The notes under the pieces: generated by a model
The model's input: the letters and a program-made list of their open reading frames with translations, nothing else
Told to the model about the DNA's origin: nothing
The model's database searches: none
Program-made: the position numbers and the translations under genes
Shown: positions 29,874 to 37,771 of the stretch, one piece after another
Layout: every line of letters starts with the position of its first letter
How positions within the stretch are numbered: the first letter of the stretch is position 1
Origin: Escherichia fergusonii ATCC 35469
GTDB taxonomy: Bacteria > Pseudomonadota > Gammaproteobacteria > Enterobacterales > Enterobacteriaceae
DNA: 64,000 nucleotides
Direction of reading: 5' to 3'
NCBI RefSeq assembly: GCF_000026225.1
Contig: NC_011740.1
Coordinates: forward strand, 1,798,001-1,862,000

Positions 29874-30167
29874 TTATTGCTCACTCTCTGTACGGATATG
29901 CCCAGTCAAAGAAAGATGCTGTTTCAGTAAATCTTCTGGTGGTGGCGGTAACTGCAAATAATATCCCTGCTCGGTTAACGCCTTTTTCACTTTTTCAATA
30001 TCAGCATTGACTAATTTTTTACGCCCGTCCAACGGCAGAATCATCGCCAGTTGTGGTTTACCGAATCCCTGCATCAGCTCTTCGGGAACACGTGAAAAAT
30101 CGTCTTTTTTTTCGACATATAAATAGGTCTGATCACGTTTACTACTTCTATAGATCACACAAAGCAT
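29874..30167 (-). CDS. ycgL: YcgL domain-containing protein
   Basis: Small cytoplasmic protein of 97 residues with the YcgL domain (DUF709): CVIYRSSKRDQTYLYVEKKDDFSRVP at the start and the conserved YYLQLPPPPEDLLKQH near residues 73-88. Function is unknown. It is divergent from minCDE, an arrangement conserved in enterobacteria. K-12 annotation sometimes uses a start 11 codons earlier; here the ATG at 30167 is the only sensible one. Confidence 0.93.
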   Translation of the reverse strand: MLCVIYRSSKRDQTYLYVEKKDDFSRVPEELMQGFGKPQLAMILPLDGRKKLVNADIEKVKKALTEQGYYLQLPPPPEDLLKQHLSLTGHIRTESEQ

Positions 30168-30291
30168 ACATTTACTCTGAATTAATGGGATGGTGACTTG
30201 CCTGAATATAATAGTGACTATAACATGCCTTCTGGACTTCGGAATATCTCCCCATACCGGGAAGATAATTAGCTAATTGAGTAAGGCCAGG

Positions 30292-30999
30292 ATGTCAAAC
30301 ACGCCAATCGAGCTTAAAGGCAGCAGCTTCACCTTATCAGTGGTTCATTTACATGAGGCTGAACCAGAGGTTATTCGTCAGGCGTTGGAAGACAAAATCG
30401 CGCAAGCTCCTGCTTTTTTACGACATGCACCAGTGGTTATCAATGTCGGTGACCTTGAAAACCCGGTTAACTGGTCTGCGCTACAAAAAGCAGTGTCATC
30501 CACAGGTTTGCGCATTATTGGCGTCAGCGGCTGTAAAGATGCCTCACTGAAAGCTGAAATTGATGAGATGGGGCTTCCCTTACTGACTGAAGGTAAAGAG
30601 AAAGTTGCGCGTTCCCGCCCTGCTGAGGTTATTACCCCAGCCACTCCGGTGCAAAACGCTAACCCCATCACAAAAACGCGATTAATAGATGTTCCCGTAC
30701 GTTCCGGTCAGCGAATTTATGCTCCACAATGTGATCTAATAGTGACTAATCACGTCAGTGCTGGTGCAGAACTCATCGCCGATGGCAATATTCATGTGTA
30801 TGGCATGATGCGTGGTCGTGCGCTTGCGGGAGCAGCGGGTGATCGTGAAGCACAAATATTTTGTACCAACCTGACGGCAGAACTAGTATCTATTGCAGGT
30901 GTTTACTGGCTGAGTGATAAAATCCCGGCAGAATTTTATGGCAAAGCGGCACGTCTGCGGCTGGCAGATAACGCTTTGTCAGTTCAACCGTTAAATTGA
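30292..30999 (+). CDS. minC: Septum site-determining protein MinC
   Basis: FtsZ-polymerisation inhibitor that, with MinD, blocks division near the poles. The start is ATG 30292 with an AAGG site, giving 235 residues. An N-terminal FtsZ-inhibiting domain covers about 5-105, a variable linker follows, and a C-terminal beta-helix MinD-binding domain covers about 125-230 (RSGQRIYAPQCDLIV, DGNIHVYGMMRGRALAGA). It is four residues longer than K-12 MinC; the difference lies in the linker, which is the most divergent part. First gene of minCDE. Confidence 0.97.
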   Translation: MSNTPIELKGSSFTLSVVHLHEAEPEVIRQALEDKIAQAPAFLRHAPVVINVGDLENPVNWSALQKAVSSTGLRIIGVSGCKDASLKAEIDEMGLPLLTEGKEKVARSRPAEVITPATPVQNANPITKTRLIDVPVRSGQRIYAPQCDLIVTNHVSAGAELIADGNIHVYGMMRGRALAGAAGDREAQIFCTNLTAELVSIAGVYWLSDKIPAEFYGKAARLRLADNALSVQPLN

Positions 31000-31022
31000 T
31001 CCCTTTTTAACAAGGAATTTCT

Positions 31023-31835
31023 ATGGCACGCATTATTGTTGTTACTTCGGGTAAAGGTGGCGTCGGCAAAACCACCTCCAGCGCGGCCATCGCTACTGGT
31101 TTGGCCCAGAAGGGAAAGAAAACTGTCGTTATCGATTTTGATATTGGCCTGCGTAATCTCGATCTGATTATGGGTTGTGAGCGCCGCGTCGTATACGACT
31201 TCGTTAACGTCATTCAGGGTGATGCTACATTAAATCAGGCGTTAATTAAGGACAAACGTACTGAGAACCTGTTTATTCTTCCTGCTTCGCAAACACGCGA
31301 TAAAGACGCACTCACCCGCGAAGGTGTCGCCAAAGTTCTCGACGATCTTAAAGCGATGGACTTCGAATTTATTGTCTGTGACTCCCCTGCCGGTATCGAA
31401 ACAGGTGCACTGATGGCGCTCTATTTCGCTGATGAAGCCATTATCACCACTAACCCGGAAGTTTCTTCAGTGCGCGACTCTGACCGAATTTTAGGTATTC
31501 TGGCCTCAAAATCACGCCGTGCTGAAAATGGTGAAGAACCGATTAAAGAGCACCTGCTGCTGACCCGTTATAATCCGGGCCGTGTGAGCAGAGGCGATAT
31601 GCTGAGTATGGAAGATGTGCTGGAGATCCTGCGCATTAAATTGGTTGGTGTGATCCCTGAAGATCAGTCTGTGCTCCGCGCCTCTAACCAGGGTGAGCCA
31701 GTGATCCTCGACGCCACAGCCGATGCGGGTAAAGCGTATGCCGACACCGTTGAGCGCCTGTTAGGAGAAGAACGTCCTTTCCGCTTCATTGAAGAAGAAA
31801 AGAAAGGTTTCCTCAAACGCCTGTTCGGAGGATAA
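31023..31835 (+). CDS. minD: Septum site-determining ATPase MinD
   Basis: Membrane-associated ATPase that recruits MinC and oscillates from pole to pole under MinE control. The 270 residues show the deviant Walker A GKGGVGKTTS (about 10-19). VIDFDIGLRNLD is at about 36-47 and VCDSPAGIETGA at about 117-128. The C-terminal amphipathic membrane-targeting helix is EEKKGFLKRLFGG. The start is 23 bases after minC with AAGGAA upstream. Confidence 0.98.
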   Translation: MARIIVVTSGKGGVGKTTSSAAIATGLAQKGKKTVVIDFDIGLRNLDLIMGCERRVVYDFVNVIQGDATLNQALIKDKRTENLFILPASQTRDKDALTREGVAKVLDDLKAMDFEFIVCDSPAGIETGALMALYFADEAIITTNPEVSSVRDSDRILGILASKSRRAENGEEPIKEHLLLTRYNPGRVSRGDMLSMEDVLEILRIKLVGVIPEDQSVLRASNQGEPVILDATADAGKAYADTVERLLGEERPFRFIEEEKKGFLKRLFGG

Positions 31836-31838
31836 GTT

Positions 31839-32105
31839 ATGGCCTTACTTGATTTCTTTCTCTCGCGGAAAAAGAACACAGCGAACATCGCTAAAGAACG
31901 CCTGCAGATTATTGTAGCTGAACGTCGCCGCAGCGATGCTGAGCCACATTACTTACCGCAATTGCGCAAAGATATTCTTGATGTGATCTGTAAATACGTA
32001 CAAATCGATCCTGAAATGGTCACTGTACAGCTTGAGCAAAAAGATGGTGATATTTCCATCCTCGAACTTAACGTGACATTGCCGGAAGCCGAAGAGCTGA
32101 AATAA
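31839..32105 (+). CDS. minE: Cell division topological specificity factor MinE
   Basis: Stimulates MinD ATPase and confines MinCD inhibition to the poles, which drives the oscillation. The 88 residues match K-12. The N-terminal membrane-targeting and anti-MinCD region is LLDFFLSRKKNTANIAKERLQIIVAERRR; a dimerising beta-sheet domain follows. Only 3 bases separate it from minD, and a terminator follows. Confidence 0.98.
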   Translation: MALLDFFLSRKKNTANIAKERLQIIVAERRRSDAEPHYLPQLRKDILDVICKYVQIDPEMVTVQLEQKDGDISILELNVTLPEAEELK

Positions 32106-32132
32106 CGTTCGATAAGAATATTCTCAAAGAAG

Positions 32133-32156
32133 GGCAGATTATTTCTGCCTTTTTTT
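32133..32156 (+). terminator. Terminator of minCDE
   Basis: Stem GGCAGA/TCTGCC with a 5-base loop followed by seven T residues, 27 bases after the minE stop. Confidence 0.92.
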
Positions 32157-32193
32157 GTGACTCAATTTTTATATTTTTAGCGCTTTTCAGCCA

Positions 32194-32222
32194 ATAAAAA
32201 ACCCAGACAAAATGCCTGGGCC
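32194..32222 (-). terminator. Minus-strand terminator downstream of the tRNA-like element
   Basis: On the minus strand CCCAGGC, a short loop, then GTCTGGG is followed by six T residues. It lies about 10 bases beyond the CCA end of the tRNA-like element, as expected for a tRNA transcription unit. Confidence 0.75.
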
Positions 32223-32230
32223 TTAAAATT

Positions 32231-32318
32231 TGGACCGCCATCGAGGCCTCGAACCCCGTACCTTCCAACAATCCTTTTGTCGTTTGTCGTTTGCTCTTCC
32301 TGATGAGCTAATGGCGGT
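32231..32318 (-). pseudogene. Degenerate tRNA-like element
   Basis: On the minus strand an 88-base element has a perfect 7-base acceptor stem (ACCGCCA/TGGCGGT) followed by an encoded CCA. The D arm is AGCTC-loop with GG-GAGC, and the T arm is CGGGG-TTCGAGG-CCTCG. The anticodon arm is abnormal. A 7-base unit CGACAAA is tandemly duplicated before the best stem (CGACA/TGTTG), and the loop AAAGGAT lacks the invariant U33. The D arm to anticodon stem resembles tRNA-Arg. I read it as a decayed tRNA gene rather than a functional one; it could still be transcribed, since a terminator follows. Confidence 0.65.
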
Positions 32319-32476
32319 AATATTCGTCACCGGCAATTTGCCTGAGGGTAGCTAACTCATCCCCCTTGGGACCGGAGCGAATAATACACAAGACAGATTG
32401 TCCATGCAATAACTATAGTTTACATAAATACATCAGAAGGAATAATTGCCTGTTTTTTGCACTTAGCGCGCATAAT

Positions 32477-33064
32477 TCACTCAACCAGTAATGATGAGCA
32501 CACTTGCGCCACTAACGCTTTCTGGTGACTTATTACCACCATGCCCAATGCACGACGCTGACACAATTCCAGCAAGAACGTCCAGACATCACGCTGAGTT
32601 GCCGGATCTAGTTGTGCGGTAATTTCATCAGCAATAAGAAAGCGCGTACGTGGATCGAGTGCTCGTAACAACGCCAGTCGGGCAAGCTCACCGCCAGAAA
32701 GTTGACCCGGACGCCGCGTTAGCCATTCAGGTGCAATATGTAAGCGCGCCATCATTTCAGCATCCGGTGACCAGAAATCCTGTAAAGAGTCGGCAATGCT
32801 GCGCCAGGGATTAAACGTTAATTCCGGATGTTGTGGTACAAGTTGTACCGGGCAATAACCGCAGTTCGCAAGCGGCTTACCATCAACCAGGACCTCCCCT
32901 GACAACGGTTTTTGCCAGCCAGCCAGAACTCTGCCGAGTGTGGTTTTTCCGCTGCCGCTTGGAGTACTGAGCCCCAGCCGCTCGCCCGGTCTTAAGGAAA
33001 ATGACAGATTCTGCCAAAGGACTTTCTCCCCCTGACGAATGAGCAGATCACGACAGCTAAGCAT
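32477..33064 (-). CDS. ABC transporter ATP-binding protein, Opp/Nik type (second ATPase)
   Basis: Second nucleotide-binding subunit of the five-gene importer. From ATG 33064 (MLSCRDLL, preceded by GGGGAAGAAG) it has 195 residues; an upstream TTG would add 7. Walker A reads TPSGSGKTT (about 34-42), signature LSGGE (about 122-126), Walker B FLIADEITAQLD (about 142-153), and the switch His is in VVISHQ. The peptide-importer C-terminal extension is missing, as in NikE and YntE-type subunits. It is last in the operon. The transported solute is unknown; nickel, nickel chelates or peptides are the family options. Confidence 0.85.
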   Translation of the reverse strand: MLSCRDLLIRQGEKVLWQNLSFSLRPGERLGLSTPSGSGKTTLGRVLAGWQKPLSGEVLVDGKPLANCGYCPVQLVPQHPELTFNPWRSIADSLQDFWSPDAEMMARLHIAPEWLTRRPGQLSGGELARLALLRALDPRTRFLIADEITAQLDPATQRDVWTFLLELCQRRALGMVVISHQKALVAQVCSSLLVE

Positions 33065-33077
33065 TCTTCTTCCCCAT

Positions 33078-33851
33078 TCAGACAAAAAGTAGATTTTTTT
33101 CTGGCAATGCCTGCCACTGACGCTTTAATTGTTCGCTCATCTCGCCTTGCAGAAGTTGTTCCCGACTAAGGTTATCGCTGACTCGCCCCCGATGAAGCGA
33201 GACAATGCGGTCAGCATACTGCCCGGCCAGCATTAAATCGTGTGTCACCCATAGCACCCCATAACCTTGTTTGCACAAGTCCTGCAATTGTTGCATGAGC
33301 TGATGCGCCAGTGGTGCATCCAGCCATGCAGTAATTTCATCAGCCAGTATATACCGGCAATCGCTTAACGCTGCATGACAGGCCAGGACACGTTTCGCCA
33401 TACCGCCAGAAAGCTGTCGTGGATAACGCCGAAGAACGGAGGATTCCAGTTGATTTTGTGCCAGCAGTTGCGTCACATGGTGGATATTCCAGTTTTTACC
33501 CGTTAATTGATACGCCCGTTGCAAATGTTTTTGCACATCCAACATCGGATTTAGCGCCTGCACGCCCTGCGGCACATAACTGAATGTTTTGCCACGCAGT
33601 TGTCGCAAACGATGATTATCCACAGGTGAGCCATTAAGGGATATCTTCCCCGTTAAGCGGATATTGTCTGGCAGCAAATCGAGTAGTGACTGCAATAACA
33701 GGCTTTTCCCTTCCCCACTGCCACCCACTAACGCCACCAACTCCCCTGGCGCGAGCTCAAAAGAAATATCCTCCAGTAAAGGAGACCAGCGTTTGGCACC
33801 AAACCAACGATAGCGTGCGACTTCCAGAGTCACTTGTTGCAAACTCAACAT
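33078..33851 (-). CDS. ABC transporter ATP-binding protein, Opp/Nik type (first ATPase)
   Basis: First nucleotide-binding subunit, 257 residues. Walker A is GGSGEGKSL (about 42-50), the Q-loop is in YVPQGVQALNPM, the signature is LSGGM (about 146-150), Walker B is YILADEITAWLD (about 166-177), and the H-loop is in WVTHDLM. Its ATG overlaps the upstream permease stop by 7 bases with a good AAGGAA site, so translation is coupled. It resembles NikD, DppD and YntD-like proteins; the substrate cannot be read from an ATPase. Confidence 0.87.
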   Translation of the reverse strand: MLSLQQVTLEVARYRWFGAKRWSPLLEDISFELAPGELVALVGGSGEGKSLLLQSLLDLLPDNIRLTGKISLNGSPVDNHRLRQLRGKTFSYVPQGVQALNPMLDVQKHLQRAYQLTGKNWNIHHVTQLLAQNQLESSVLRRYPRQLSGGMAKRVLACHAALSDCRYILADEITAWLDAPLAHQLMQQLQDLCKQGYGVLWVTHDLMLAGQYADRIVSLHRGRVSDNLSREQLLQGEMSEQLKRQWQALPEKNLLFV

Positions 33852-34657
33852 TTATCGTTCCTTAACCATAACTGCTGAACTGCTCTTGCCAGTTGATCAA
33901 ATAACATCACCAGAATAAAGAGCATCAAACCAGGAAATAAAACCAGCCACCAGTTACCGTAGCTGATAAAACGCAATGCATCTGCCAGCAGTAAACCAAG
34001 CGAAGGTTCATGTGGTGCGAGGCCAAATCCCAGAAAACTCAGGGCTGCCGAATGCAAGACTGCGTGAGGAAACATAAGCAAAGTGCCTGTCAGCCACTGC
34101 GGCAGTAATGCGGGAAGATAGTGATGACGCCAGCAATACAACGCACGGCGACCTGCTCGTCGGGTTAACATCAGGTAATCACTCTGCGCCACCCGTTCTG
34201 CCTCCGCCCGCAGGATCAATGCCAGGCGCGGCCAGTGAGTAAACGCGACGGCCATAATCACACCGTTTTTCCCCCCTCCCAACGTAAAGCAAATTAGGAT
34301 TAACAGCAGTAGATGCGGCATCGACAACATTGCATCAGTAAGCAGGCGAACGAGTGTATCGAAGTGTCGATTTATCCGCGAAATTGCCGCCATCATTAAC
34401 GCAATGAATCCGCTACATAACGCAGCGCCAACACCAATTTGTAAGCTGGTTAATGCTCCCTGAAAGCATCGGATCCATAAATCACGCCCAAGGTTATCCG
34501 TTCCAAACCAGTGTTGTGTATCGGGAGGCAAATGGCGAGCCAACAGATTAACTGCCAGGGGGTCCTGTAATGCCAGCACGCCACAACAGGTTATGATGAG
34601 CAGCAAAGAGGCAGATACGAAGAGCCGAAGGAGAACTGGAGCTGGGTTATAAAGCAT
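33845..34657 (-). CDS. ABC transporter permease, DppC/NikC type
   Basis: Inner-membrane permease of the Opp/Nik class, 270 residues from ATG 34657 (MLYNPAPVLLR), which has a GGAG seven bases upstream; an ATG six codons earlier also exists. It has an N-terminal membrane segment and the sequence HWFGTDNLGRDLWIRCFQGA typical of DppC/NikC. Five further hydrophobic segments follow, with the EAA-type coupling loop around ILRAEAERVAQSDYLMLTRRAG. It overlaps genes on both sides, consistent with a single operon. Confidence 0.87.
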   Translation of the reverse strand: MLYNPAPVLLRLFVSASLLLIITCCGVLALQDPLAVNLLARHLPPDTQHWFGTDNLGRDLWIRCFQGALTSLQIGVGAALCSGFIALMMAAISRINRHFDTLVRLLTDAMLSMPHLLLLILICFTLGGGKNGVIMAVAFTHWPRLALILRAEAERVAQSDYLMLTRRAGRRALYCWRHHYLPALLPQWLTGTLLMFPHAVLHSAALSFLGFGLAPHEPSLGLLLADALRFISYGNWWLVLFPGLMLFILVMLFDQLARAVQQLWLRNDKC

Positions 34658-35636
34658 CTGGCCGCTCCAACGCATAATTCAGCCGATTCACCAGCCATGC
34701 AGACAGACTATTCCCCACAAAAACCAGCAACGTGCTAAAGAGTACAATGCCCAATAACAACGGCACATCACCACGCAATCCGGCATCGATAGTTGCCTGA
34801 CCAAGGCCAGGATAAGCAAAAACCTTTTCAGCCAACAACGCTCCGCCAAGCAACTCCCCCAAAGAAGCAAATTGCAAACACAGAGCAGGCGTAATGGCAT
34901 GACGCAGCACATGATGACCCAATAGTGACCAGCCAGCATCACCCTGTGCACGGGCAAAGCGGACAAATTCACTGCCCATTACACTGGCTATTTTTTCACG
35001 AGTATGTAGTGCGATCTGCCCCATACCCAAAAGGCTGAGAGCAGATACAGGTAAGATCAAATGGCGTATTCGTTCGGTAACAGTAGCGACATCGCCACTG
35101 TTACCAGGTTCCCAGGCACAGCAAACCGGCAAGACGGGCCAGCGAACGGCAAATAAGGCCAGCAGTAGCAGCCCTATCCAGAATGTAGGTAATGATGACA
35201 GGAGATAACTCGCTCGACAGATCAGTTTATCGGGCCAGCGGTGCAAATAGCGCCCGGCCAGAAATCCCGCTGAAATTCCCAGCAAGCCCGACAACAGCCA
35301 TGCGCCGGCCAACAAGGCAAAGGAGGTAGCAAAACGCTCGCCGATCACTTTCGCAACCGGGGCGTTATACAGCATCGAATAACCTAAATCTCCCTGTAAC
35401 AGACGGAAAAACCAGTGAGCAAAACGCTGCCATAATGGTTGATCAAGCCCCCAACGTGCGGCAATACGGGCATATTGTTCTGGTGGCACATGCAGCAGAT
35501 CATTACCGATATAGGCACGGATGGGGTCAACGGGCGAGAAACTTAGCAGCATAAATGTACCTGCCGCCACCAGCATTAGCAGAGTTACCAACCGCAGCAA
35601 ATGATGGGCAATACGCATCATTAACGACAAGTCCAT
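34647..35636 (-). CDS. ABC transporter permease, DppB/NikB type
   Basis: Inner-membrane permease of 329 residues with the DppB/NikB layout: N-terminal segment, SFSPVDPIRAYIG, RWGLDQPLWQRFAHWFFRLLQGDLGYSM, then five membrane helices. The coupling loop is near TREKIASVMGSEFVRFARAQG. It overlaps the binding-protein gene by 16 bases. An internal ATG at 35621 forms a TAATG overlap with that gene's stop and may be the true start (324 residues). Second gene of the importer operon. Confidence 0.87.
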   Translation of the reverse strand: MDLSLMMRIAHHLLRLVTLLMLVAAGTFMLLSFSPVDPIRAYIGNDLLHVPPEQYARIAARWGLDQPLWQRFAHWFFRLLQGDLGYSMLYNAPVAKVIGERFATSFALLAGAWLLSGLLGISAGFLAGRYLHRWPDKLICRASYLLSSLPTFWIGLLLLALFAVRWPVLPVCCAWEPGNSGDVATVTERIRHLILPVSALSLLGMGQIALHTREKIASVMGSEFVRFARAQGDAGWSLLGHHVLRHAITPALCLQFASLGELLGGALLAEKVFAYPGLGQATIDAGLRGDVPLLLGIVLFSTLLVFVGNSLSAWLVNRLNYALERPDAL

Positions 35637-37207
35637 TTCCAGTCAGACAAGTTATTTAGCAGTGACCAGCTACCATGAATTTCCGGTGCGCCTTTACCCA
35701 GGTCGATACATGGATTAGCAAGATAAGTGTGTTGAATATTGAGTAACCACGCCCACGCTGCATCCCCCTGTACCCCCGCACCGGTTTGACCATCCCATTC
35801 AACCTGCTGCCAGAATGGAACGGCTTTTTGCCAGTCCGGTGCATCCAGCGCCTGTTTTAAATGCTGTTCAACGGTGGTATTGCGGTAATAACCGGGGTTG
35901 TAATATTCGACACCCGCAGCCTGTCCACTATAGTGGTGAACCAGCTCCATAGGGTCGAGGCTTCCCCAGCCGAAAAGCGTCGGATTGGCATGCATATTCC
36001 GCTCTACCGTTTCCCAACTTCCTGACTGTAACGAAACCGCAATCCCCAGTGGTTGCAGCATTGCGCGGACGGCTTCCGCCAGATCCTGACGGGTACTGTC
36101 ACCGCTGGCGTACCATAATGTAAGATTTGCTGCCTTCCCGTCTTTCTCTCGTACGCCGTTTTTACCCATTTTCCAGCCAGCCTGATCGAGAATTGCCCGG
36201 GCTTTATTGAGGTCGCCATCTTTGAATGTGCTGGCAGGATTCTGCCATGGTAGTCCCTGAACTGCGCTATAAGCCGGAATGGCATGACCTTCCATGACCT
36301 GCTGGGCGAGTTGCTTGCGGTCAATGGCGTAGTTAATCGCCCGACGGATGGCGACATCAGCGGTGATATCGTTACCAACAGGATAGCCATTCGCATCTTT
36401 TTTGCCGGCAGGCTCCATTGGAAAAACAATGCCACGGTTTTCTACACTATCACGTACCCAGAGTTTGAGATTTTTTTGCTGTGGCGAGGCAGCCATTGAC
36501 GGGGCAATACGCACGAGGTCCAGTTGACCACTGCGTGCTGCAGCCCAGGCGTTATCTTCATCCAGGAAAACAAATACCAGTCGATTAAAGTCGTTTTTCT
36601 TTCCGGCATACCAGGGGTTGGCTTCAACAATCAATTGTTGTCCTGGCTGGAAACTTACGAGTCGATATGGGCCTGCACCAATAGGTTTCTGAGCGAACGT
36701 TTTCTCATCATATTCTTTTGCCGGAACAATGCCCAACGAACCCAGCACATTTACGAAGGTACTTTGCGGATGGCTAAGCGTGATTTCGACTGTGCGTTTA
36801 TCGATCTGCCGGGCATTACTAAAGTTCCCCATATCGATTTTCCCACCGCTTTTCGCGGCTTTATTGTAGGTAAAAACAACGTCTTCGGCAGTGAGCGGAG
36901 AACCATCTGAGAAGCGAAGATCGGGCTTTAATGTCAGAGTCCAGGTTTTACCGTCATCACTGGTTGCAACTTTCTCAGTCAGTAAATTCCCCCAACTCAT
37001 ATCGGCATTCTGCTTTAACAACGGGCCATGAAGCAGAAAATAACTGCCGTGGCTCCAGCCAAGCATGGGATCAAAACCTTCGGTTGGTTCAGCACCAATC
37101 GCCAGTTTAAGAGTACGTCCATCTTGAGGTTGTTCTGCTGCGTAGAGTGAGGAAGTGAGTGCGAAAGTCAGCGCACATGCCACCAGTGCCCGTTTAGCCG
37201 TAATCAT
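35621..37207 (-). CDS. ABC transporter periplasmic solute-binding protein, SBP family 5
   Basis: Secreted binding protein of 528 residues. A Sec signal with cleavage near LYAAEQ (about residue 23) is followed by the SBP_bac_5 fold: KLAIGAEPTEGFDPMLGW, a WTLTLKPDLRFSDGSPLTAEDVVFTYN block at about 90-116, and IGAGPYRLVSFQPGQ. It heads an operon of five minus-strand genes (binding protein, two permeases, two ATPases). The overall set resembles NikABCDE and the YntABCDE-type nickel importers, but residues fixing the ligand are not recognisable to me. This gene cluster is absent from the K-12 min-icd interval. Confidence 0.88.
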   Translation of the reverse strand: MITAKRALVACALTFALTSSLYAAEQPQDGRTLKLAIGAEPTEGFDPMLGWSHGSYFLLHGPLLKQNADMSWGNLLTEKVATSDDGKTWTLTLKPDLRFSDGSPLTAEDVVFTYNKAAKSGGKIDMGNFSNARQIDKRTVEITLSHPQSTFVNVLGSLGIVPAKEYDEKTFAQKPIGAGPYRLVSFQPGQQLIVEANPWYAGKKNDFNRLVFVFLDEDNAWAAARSGQLDLVRIAPSMAASPQQKNLKLWVRDSVENRGIVFPMEPAGKKDANGYPVGNDITADVAIRRAINYAIDRKQLAQQVMEGHAIPAYSAVQGLPWQNPASTFKDGDLNKARAILDQAGWKMGKNGVREKDGKAANLTLWYASGDSTRQDLAEAVRAMLQPLGIAVSLQSGSWETVERNMHANPTLFGWGSLDPMELVHHYSGQAAGVEYYNPGYYRNTTVEQHLKQALDAPDWQKAVPFWQQVEWDGQTGAGVQGDAAWAWLLNIQHTYLANPCIDLGKGAPEIHGSWSLLNNLSDWKWTCR

Positions 37208-37340
37208 TTTTTTTCCCGATCAATCGTCAATTCATCCCCCTGACAACAGATGTCCGGGGCGCCTGGGAAGGCATTATGATTGACCCGGTCAATAGAAAAT
37301 ATGACACAGGACAGAAAAGTATGATCATTTTATAAAAACG

Positions 37341-37586
37341 TCATACCCTTCTGTCTGGTGTTTTCATCGACACTCTGTAGTCTTTGTGCGCTAATTTCAT
37401 ACGCAGCCGGTTAATAAGGTTAATTAAGAACCACATCACTGCGTTAATGAAATTGACCACAACCAGGAAATTGGCAAACCATGAGCCATGGGCGCCAAAT
37501 AAAATCACCAGAAAGGTGAGGATAATAAAGAATGCCGAGATAATGGCGTAAAGTCTGACAATGTCTAACGGTTTGTTTTTGTTCAT
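37341..37586 (-). CDS. Small two-helix membrane protein, unknown function
   Basis: An 81-residue frame from ATG 37586 (MNKNKPLDIV); an in-frame TTG five codons earlier is less likely. Two strong hydrophobic segments (about 11-32 and 38-58) are followed by a basic C-terminal tail (RLRMKLAHKDYRVSMKTPDRRV), so both ends are probably cytoplasmic. I do not recognise a family. It lies between the importer operon and the autotransporter on the same strand, without an obvious link to either. Confidence 0.55.
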   Translation of the reverse strand: MNKNKPLDIVRLYAIISAFFIILTFLVILFGAHGSWFANFLVVVNFINAVMWFLINLINRLRMKLAHKDYRVSMKTPDRRV

Positions 37587-37727
37587 ATTACTGCAATTCA
37601 CAACCCTATCTTAAAGCTTGTTAATATTCTAGCAAGCAAATGTAAGAAGAATACAGACGGGAAATGTTACTGAATCTCTGAAATGATTCAGTATTGATTT
37701 ATATTCGTTGAATATTTGATCAGCGAC

Positions 37728-37760
37728 TTGTGCCGTGGTGTATTTTTCACCACGGCACAA
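37728..37760. terminator. Perfect hairpin downstream of the autotransporter gene
   Basis: A 13-base perfect inverted repeat (TTGTGCCGTGGTG / CACCACGGCACAA) with a 7-base loop, 11 bases beyond the autotransporter stop. It lacks a long T tract, so it may be a terminator or an RNA-stabilising hairpin. Confidence 0.65.
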
Positions 37761-37771
37761 CCTTCTACAGG

